A stretch of DNA of 7,584 nt from Ferruginibacter sp. (lineage in GTDB: Bacteria > Bacteroidota > Bacteroidia > Chitinophagales > Chitinophagaceae): NCBI GenBank assembly GCA_025362765.1, contig JANYFI010000185.1:1-7584 (forward strand), read 5' to 3'. Shown piece by piece: positions 1 to 4,701 of this stretch; positions within the stretch are counted from its first letter, which is position 1, and every line of letters starts with the position of its first letter. A program made the translations under genes and the position numbers. The notes below the pieces were generated by a model. It saw only the letters and a program-made list of their open reading frames with translations, was not told the DNA's origin and did no database searches.

Positions 1-23
1 CAAAAAATATACAATAATTAATT

Positions 24-1373
24 ATGGCATCAATACAATTAAAAACAAGTTTACCCGGCCCAAAAGGGCTGGCCGCTCTGGAGAGGAGAAAAAATTTATT
101 GCCCGCAGGTCTGGCGAGATCAACGGATGTAGTAGTGGAAAGAGCAGAAGGCGCATTGGTGTGGGATGTGGACGGCAACCAGTTACTGGATTTTGCCGGA
201 GGCATCGGCATGATCAATGTAGGCCACAGCAATGAAAAAGTGGTGGAAGCCATCAAAAAGCAATTAGAAAAATACATTCATACCTGTACGCTGGTTACAA
301 CGATTGAGCCTTATCTTGATTTGGCAGAATTACTGAATAATGTTACACCAGGCGACTTTCCTAAAAAAACCCTGCTGGCATGTTCCGGTTCTGAAGCAGT
401 AGAAAACGCCATCAATATCGCCAAGTATTATACCAAAAGAAACGCGATACTATGTTTTGAAGGCGCTTATCACGGACGAACGTTATTAACACTGAGCCTT
501 ACCAGTAAATACGCCTTGTTTAAAAAAGGTTTCGGCAGCTTTGTACCCGACATCTACCGCATACCTGCACCAAATATGTACCGGGGAATTGATGGCCTTA
601 CAGAAGAACAGTATATAAATCATTGCATAAAAAAATTAGAAGAAGCATTTATATCGCAGGTTGATGCGGATTCGCTGGCTGCCATCATTATAGAACCTGT
701 AATGGGTGAAGGTGGTTTTTTACCCATCCCCGCAGCCTACTTACACAAGTTGCGCCAGGTATGCGATCAACACGGCATTGTATTAATCGCCGATGAAATA
801 CAATGCGGTGCGGGACGCACCGGAAAAATGTTTGCCTGTGAACATAGCGGCCTTGTACCTGACATTATTGTAAGCGCCAAATCAATTGGCGCAGGAATGC
901 CTATCAGCGCCATCACCGGCAAAGCCGACATAATGGATGCACCTCATCCTGGTGGCGTGGGTGGCACTTACGGCGGCAGTCCTGTAGCCTGCGTGGCGGC
1001 AATCGAATCAATTAAAATATTACAATCAGAAAGTTTCCTGAAAAGAGTAAATGAAGTGGGTGAAATCATTCGCTTAACGCTTGAAGGGTGGAAAGAAAAA
1101 TACCCGTTAATTGGTGATGTAAGGGGCATTGGCGCAATGCGCCTGGTGGAATTTGTAAAAGACCACGATACCAAAGAACCCGACGCTGATGCCACGCTGG
1201 AAATTATCCGGGATGCGGTAGCGCACGGCCTTATTATGATCAGGGCGGGTTTGTTCAGTAATTGTATTCGCCTGTTACCACCAATTGTTATTACCAATGA
1301 ACAACTAACAGAAGGATTGCAGGTATTGGAAGATGCGATTTTGAAAGCGCAGGAAAAGAGAAAAAAAGAGTAG
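24..1373 (+). CDS. PLP-dependent class III aminotransferase, GabT-like (4-aminobutyrate aminotransferase family)
   Basis: Cytosolic fold-type I PLP enzyme that should move an omega-amino group, for example from 4-aminobutyrate, to 2-oxoglutarate. Complete at 449 residues, slightly longer than E. coli GabT. Visible motifs: the cofactor phosphate loop SGSEAVENA (121-129), YHGRT (149-153), EPVMGEGG (224-231), ADEIQCGAGRTGKMF (256-270) with Asp257 for the pyridine nitrogen, AKSIGAG (285-291) with the Schiff-base Lys286, and GGTYGG (313-318). The spacings Asp257 to Lys286 and Lys286 to Thr315 (29 each) match E. coli GabT as I recall it. Glu229 and Arg416 fall where GabT has Glu211 and Arg398, which contact GABA, so a GABA-type substrate is favoured over ornithine or acetylornithine. 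5-aminovalerate, beta-alanine or another omega-amino acid remains possible, so no symbol is given. The ATG at 24 follows an AT-rich leader with no Shine-Dalgarno, usual for Bacteroidota. Any promoter lies left of the window. An amidohydrolase follows on the same strand. Confidence 0.93.
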   Translation: MASIQLKTSLPGPKGLAALERRKNLLPAGLARSTDVVVERAEGALVWDVDGNQLLDFAGGIGMINVGHSNEKVVEAIKKQLEKYIHTCTLVTTIEPYLDLAELLNNVTPGDFPKKTLLACSGSEAVENAINIAKYYTKRNAILCFEGAYHGRTLLTLSLTSKYALFKKGFGSFVPDIYRIPAPNMYRGIDGLTEEQYINHCIKKLEEAFISQVDADSLAAIIIEPVMGEGGFLPIPAAYLHKLRQVCDQHGIVLIADEIQCGAGRTGKMFACEHSGLVPDIIVSAKSIGAGMPISAITGKADIMDAPHPGGVGGTYGGSPVACVAAIESIKILQSESFLKRVNEVGEIIRLTLEGWKEKYPLIGDVRGIGAMRLVEFVKDHDTKEPDADATLEIIRDAVAHGLIMIRAGLFSNCIRLLPPIVITNEQLTEGLQVLEDAILKAQEKRKKE

Positions 1374-1471
1374 CATCTGGTGAGCATTTTTTTAATTGAG
1401 AAACAAGCTTCTTTACTTTTACAATCCCGGTCAGCAATGGTTCCAGGCACGTTAGATACAATTACCAATCA

Positions 1472-3058
1472 TTGATAACATTATTTATACATAATGCGCA
1501 CATACTTTCCTTTCACGATGGCTTTGACAATGAAAGCTGCGACAGCATTGCCATTAATGGAAATACTATTGAAGCCATAGGCACATATAATGAACTAAAA
1601 AGCCTCCTCCAACCCGGCACCGAAGTGATAGATGCCGGAGGTAAAACGCTCATGCCTGGCTTCAACGATTCTCACATACACATCTGGAAAGCAGGCAATT
1701 TAAAAACCTTTATGCTGGATGTAAGAGGTGTACAAAGCAAGCAAGCTTTGCTGCAACTGCTTACGAATTACCACCGGCAAAATCCGCACCTGCAATGGAT
1801 TACGGCAAGAGGATTTAATGAAGTAACCTGGGAAGAAAAATCATTGCCCACGAAACTTGATCTGGATAAAATTTCCAATAGCAAACCCATTTACCTTATC
1901 CGTACCTGCGCACACATAGCGGTTTGTAATAGTGCGGCTTTACAAATTGCCGGCATTGACCGACATAGTCCATCACCCGATGGAGGCACTATTCAAAAAT
2001 ATGCAGATGGTGAACCTACCGGCATATTAAATGAAACGGCACTCGGCTTAGTGGCCAATAAAATTCCTGCTTACAGAGTAGAAGATTTAAAAATAATGAT
2101 CCGTGCCTGCAGGGAAGAAATGTACCGATACGGCATCACCGCTGCAACAGACCCTGCGGCTGACCCTTTGCTGATACAAGCTTATAAAGAAATGGATGCT
2201 GCAAATGAATTAGGATTCAGGCTAAATATTTTACCCATTATACTGCCTGATGGCAGCAGCGCCCCCTATCCCATTCCGGAAAATTACAGCAGTGATTTTA
2301 TGCAGCTGAATACGGTAAAATTTTTTGCTGATGGTGGGTTAAGTGGTAAAACAGCTGCATTAAAAAGAACGTATAAAAACAGTAATGATAAGGGTGTTTT
2401 GCGGTTAGATAAAAAACAATTTCTTTATTTGAGCAGGCAATGCATGGCCAAAGGCCTCGGCGTTGCAACGCATGCCATTGGCGATGCCGCTATAGAAATG
2501 GTGCTGGAAATTTACGAGGAATTGAATCAACAATTTCCGTTATCAATCAAAAGAATTGAACACCTTGGATTACCAGAAAAAAAACACCTGCAGATAATGC
2601 AGTTGAATAATATTGCCTGCAGCATGCAAACAATATTTTTGGATGAGTTAGGTAAGAACTTTATTGAATACCTGGATGAAGATTATCTAAAGCAATGTTA
2701 TCCCGTCAGGTCTGTTTTGGATTATGGCATTCTAACAGCTTTATCATCCGATGCCCCGGTGGTGAAAAATTTCAATCCCCTGAACGGAATTACGTCGGCC
2801 CTTACACGAAAAACAAAAGAAGGGGTACCAATTGCCGAAAAAGAAGCCATCACGGTTAATGAAGCCTTCAAAGCCTACACCGTAAGTGCGGCAAAGATTG
2901 GCGGTAATGCCAGGTTTGGAAGTTTACAAAAAGGGCAGCTCGCTGATTTTATTTTGTTGAATGAAAATCCCTTAAACACTGCTGTGGCAAAAATAAATGA
3001 TATCAATGTTGTAAGCGTTTATATTGATGGTAAACAAGTTTGGCAGCAGGCAGTATAA
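1472..3058 (+). CDS. Amidohydrolase family 3 protein (YtcJ/NfdA-like metal-dependent hydrolase)
   Basis: Predicted cytosolic TIM-barrel metallohydrolase acting on an amide, N-formyl or similar C-N bond; the substrate is unknown. Complete at 528 residues, normal for the family. Likely metal ligands are all present: His68 and His70 in NDSHIH, Lys283 in VKFFADGG (candidate carboxylated lysine), His334 in THAIGDAA, His364 in RIEHLGL and Asp427 in SSDAPV. His148 lies in the typical RTCAHIAVCNSAAL stretch. N-terminal residues 1-60 and C-terminal residues about 480-528 (GSLQKGQLADFILL) form the usual beta-sandwich. The start is a TTG at 1472: the frame is open back to a TGA at 1397 but holds no ATG or GTG there, the next Met (61) would remove the beta-sandwich strands, and relatives begin at the equivalent of residue 1. 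It lies 98 bases after the aminotransferase with no convincing terminator between, so co-transcription is plausible. No signal peptide is seen. Confidence 0.9.
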   Translation: MITLFIHNAHILSFHDGFDNESCDSIAINGNTIEAIGTYNELKSLLQPGTEVIDAGGKTLMPGFNDSHIHIWKAGNLKTFMLDVRGVQSKQALLQLLTNYHRQNPHLQWITARGFNEVTWEEKSLPTKLDLDKISNSKPIYLIRTCAHIAVCNSAALQIAGIDRHSPSPDGGTIQKYADGEPTGILNETALGLVANKIPAYRVEDLKIMIRACREEMYRYGITAATDPAADPLLIQAYKEMDAANELGFRLNILPIILPDGSSAPYPIPENYSSDFMQLNTVKFFADGGLSGKTAALKRTYKNSNDKGVLRLDKKQFLYLSRQCMAKGLGVATHAIGDAAIEMVLEIYEELNQQFPLSIKRIEHLGLPEKKHLQIMQLNNIACSMQTIFLDELGKNFIEYLDEDYLKQCYPVRSVLDYGILTALSSDAPVVKNFNPLNGITSALTRKTKEGVPIAEKEAITVNEAFKAYTVSAAKIGGNARFGSLQKGQLADFILLNENPLNTAVAKINDINVVSVYIDGKQVWQQAV

Positions 3059-3066
3059 CAGCCGCC

Positions 3067-3091
3067 TTAAGCAGCTTAAATTATTTTTTTT
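3067..3091 (+). terminator. Possible weak intrinsic terminator after the amidohydrolase gene
   Basis: A short palindrome (arms TTAAG at 3067-3071 and CTTAA at 3075-3079) is followed after four bases by eight T residues (3084-3091), eight bases past the stop codon. The position and T-run suit a terminator, but the five-pair stem is mostly A-T and thermodynamically weak, so this is tentative. Confidence 0.3.
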
Positions 3092-3310
3092 AATTGCCCG
3101 GTTTTTAACATAGTCAACGCCTGGCTGCGATTATGTTGAGTGTGTCATTATTTTATTCCCTTTTAGTGACACCATGGTTGACGTGTTAAAATACATACAG
3201 TAGGACGTATTTATATTTCTAACGAAAAAGATCAACTTACAAACGGCCAACTGCATTTATTACGGCGGCTGCAAGATGCTTTTTTGAAATAAATGTTTGT
3301 TGCTATTGCT

Positions 3311-3318
3311 TATCTTTA
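3311..3318 (+). promoter_or_regulatory. Weak candidate -7 element for the glutaminyl cyclase gene
   Basis: TATCTTTA matches seven of eight positions of the Bacteroidota -7 consensus TAnnTTTG, lacking the final G, and would start transcription about 35 bases before the ATG. The nearest upstream TTTG elements (3283-3286 and 3296-3299) leave spacers of 24 and 11 bases, neither close to the usual 19 or so. The gene needs a promoter in this gap, but this site is only the best of poor choices. Confidence 0.22.
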
Positions 3319-3358
3319 AAAGATGAAGTATAAAAAACAACTGCCTTCCCAATAAATA

Positions 3359-4177
3359 ATGAAACCCTTTTTTCAAACCTTCTCCGTTGCCTTTGTTTTG
3401 CTGGCTGGCTGCAATAACAATAATAACAATCTTCCTGCCGCTATTGCTGATACCAAAACAACTCCGGTAATTAATTATTCACTCATTAGCGAGTACCCGC
3501 ATGATACAACTGCCTACACGGAAGGCCTGCTGATGCACGACGGAAAATTGTACGAGAGTACAGGTTATACAAATGAACTGCCACAAACAAAATCTCTATT
3601 TGGAATATTGGATTTAAAAACCGGCAAAATAAATCCGGTGGTACAGCTTGATACAAGCAAGTATTTTGGAGAAGGAATTACTTTTTTACACAACCAATGG
3701 TTTCAGCTTACTTACAGAACTAAAATTGGTTTTGTATATGATGCCCAATATTTTAAACAGATTAAAACATTTGTACTGCCTGTAAAAGAAGGCTGGGGCA
3801 TGACGACTGACAGTACCAGTTTGATTATGAGTGAAGGAACAAATATCCTTACCTGGGTTGATCCTGTATCACTCATTGCCATAAAGAAAATTTCCGTTTC
3901 AGATGAATCCGGGACGGTAAACCTTTTGAATGAACTGGAATACATTGATGGCTTTATTTACGCCAATATTTTCACTACACACATTATCGTTAAAATTGAC
4001 CCGGCCAGCGGAAAAGTGGTTGGAAAAATTGACCTGGATGTACTGGCAACGGAGCAGGAAAGGGGTTTTGCGGGCGCCCTACAGATGAATGGCATTGCGT
4101 ATAATCCCGTCCATCATACGATATATATCACTGGAAAAATGTGGAACAAAGTGTACGAGATAAGGCTGAATCCCTAA
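3359..4177 (+). CDS. Glutaminyl-peptide cyclotransferase (plant-type glutamine cyclotransferase), lipoprotein
   Basis: Predicted to convert N-terminal glutamine of peptides or proteins to pyroglutamate, releasing ammonia, outside the cytoplasm. Residues 1-18 form a type II signal peptide: Lys2, a hydrophobic run, then the lipobox LAGC with Cys18 as the lipidated residue, followed by six Asn. The rest (about 40-272) carries the motif series of the five-bladed beta-propeller glutamine cyclotransferase family: YPHDTTAYTEGL (46-57), LYESTGY (64-70), YFGEGITFL (102-110), EGWGMT (144-149), LNELEYIDG (190-198), YANIF (201-205), MNGIAYNP (243-250) and TGKMW (258-262). By family knowledge, the Glu of GEGIT, the Trp of EGWGM, the Asn of LNELE and the Lys of TGK line the active site of the papaya enzyme; all are present, so activity is expected. 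The length of 272 is normal. The gene stands alone, with 300 bases before it and a convergent regulator gene 10 bases after it. Its natural substrates are unknown. Confidence 0.92.
   Translation: MKPFFQTFSVAFVLLAGCNNNNNNLPAAIADTKTTPVINYSLISEYPHDTTAYTEGLLMHDGKLYESTGYTNELPQTKSLFGILDLKTGKINPVVQLDTSKYFGEGITFLHNQWFQLTYRTKIGFVYDAQYFKQIKTFVLPVKEGWGMTTDSTSLIMSEGTNILTWVDPVSLIAIKKISVSDESGTVNLLNELEYIDGFIYANIFTTHIIVKIDPASGKVVGKIDLDVLATEQERGFAGALQMNGIAYNPVHHTIYITGKMWNKVYEIRLNP
3413..3430 (+). repeat. AAT/AAC trinucleotide tract encoding six Asn after the lipobox Cys
   Basis: Six consecutive AAT or AAC codons directly follow the codon of the lipidated Cys18. They give a short polar tether between lipid anchor and propeller. 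Such a tract can change length by slippage in whole codons without breaking the frame. It is short and impure, so any variability is inference. Confidence 0.6.
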
Positions 4178-4187
4178 GATATTTTTG

Positions 4188-4616
4188 TCAGGCGGGCTTG
4201 TTTAGTTGACCGATCCAGTATATAGCCACTCCTGCTACAGCATTCAAAAAGTCAGAAAGATCTGAAGGTTTTGTAATAAAGCCGGCGGCATTACTCGCAT
4301 AAGCAAGGTCGATGTCATTTTGCGATGATGAAGTTGTAAGCATCACTACCGGAATATTTTTGAGCGCTGGTGTTGCATTAATAAACGACAATACTTCATG
4401 CCCGTTTTTTTTTGGCAGGTTGATATCAAGTAAAATCAGTTCCGGCAATTCTCCGGCCAGGGTGTTTTCTTTTTTGCTTAAAAAATCGATGGCTTCTTTT
4501 CCGTCGGTAATTACACTTAATTTAAAATCTACAGCGGCGTTTTCAAGTGCTACCCTTGTAAGTAAAATATCACCTTCATTGTCTTCCACAAGCAAGATAT
4601 GTATAGGTTTCGCCAT
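4188..4616 (-). CDS. Single-domain response regulator, CheY-like, Rcp1 type
   Basis: Cytosolic receiver of 142 residues with no output domain. All phosphorylation residues are present: acidic pair Glu11-Asp12 in LLVEDNEGD, phosphoacceptor Asp64 in LLLDINLPKKNG, the switch Thr in VVMLTTSS (Thr94 or Thr95) and Lys116 in FITKP. The VEDNEGD and LDINLPKKNGHEVL wording and the extended beta4-alpha4 region are typical of Rcp1-like regulators, which accept phosphate from phytochrome-type kinases and act by protein-protein contact or as phosphorelay shuttles. The ATG at 4616 gives the canonical N-terminus MAKPIHILLVED. It follows the histidine kinase gene on the same strand after 85 bases, so that kinase is the likely donor (inference from position). 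It converges on the cyclotransferase gene with a 10-base gap. No DNA-binding, GGDEF or other effector is seen, so its downstream target must lie elsewhere. Confidence 0.93.
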   Translation of the reverse strand: MAKPIHILLVEDNEGDILLTRVALENAAVDFKLSVITDGKEAIDFLSKKENTLAGELPELILLDINLPKKNGHEVLSFINATPALKNIPVVMLTTSSSQNDIDLAYASNAAGFITKPSDLSDFLNAVAGVAIYWIGQLNKPA

Positions 4617-4701
4617 GCAGTTTTATTTATCCGCGTAAAATACTTTTTTTATCTTTTCCTCAATACTAAATTTACACCTCTTGCGGTAAACAAGGCGCAT
4701 T

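Larger units (their letters stand above)
3059..3358. other. 300-base intergenic region with clustered inverted repeats, no gene seen
   Basis: No frame here has a credible start and a protein-like length. Besides the weak terminator there are three inverted repeats. GTGTCATTA (3142-3150) and TAGTGACAC (3164-3172) can pair over nine positions with one G-T wobble around a 13-base T-rich loop. GTCAAC (3113-3118) and GTTGAC (3177-3182) bracket that hairpin. AAATAC (3189-3194) and GTATTT (3207-3212) form a separate pair. They may be operators or leader RNA structure for the downstream lipoprotein gene, but no known riboswitch or regulator box is recognised. Confidence 0.5.

Noticed and set aside
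1396..1421. TTG and TACTTTTA resembling a Bacteroidota promoter before the amidohydrolase
   Set aside because: The spacer is only 15 bases and the final G of the -7 element is missing; not strong enough to list as a promoter.
968..1468. Open frame of 166 codons on the minus strand opposite the aminotransferase C-terminus
   Set aside because: Low-complexity composition, no recognisable motif, and it lies antisense to a clearly conserved coding region.
3059..3271. CAGCCGCC (3059-3066) and GGCGGCTG (3264-3271) as an inverted repeat flanking the gap
   Set aside because: Only eight bases, about 200 bases apart, with no transposase, target duplication or extended similarity; not a mobile element.
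3182..3292. Open stretch of 36 codons in the intergenic gap ending ...LHLLRRLQDAFLK, faintly like a sigma-factor N-terminus
   Set aside because: No ATG, GTG or TTG start that gives a sensible protein, too short, and the resemblance is to a few residues only; probably chance.
3323..3355. Ten-codon reading frame (MKYKKQLPSQ) ending three bases before the cyclotransferase ATG
   Set aside because: Considered as a leader peptide, but it has no ribosome-binding signal, no regulatory amino-acid run and is short enough to arise by chance.
4312..4638. Plus-strand open frame of 108 codons opposite the response regulator
   Set aside because: Antisense shadow of a gene whose every catalytic residue is intact.
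4667..4693. Minus-strand TTG and TAAATTTA resembling a promoter between kinase and regulator genes
   Set aside because: The spacer of 16 bases is short and TAAATTTA is a simple AT palindrome expected by chance in this composition.
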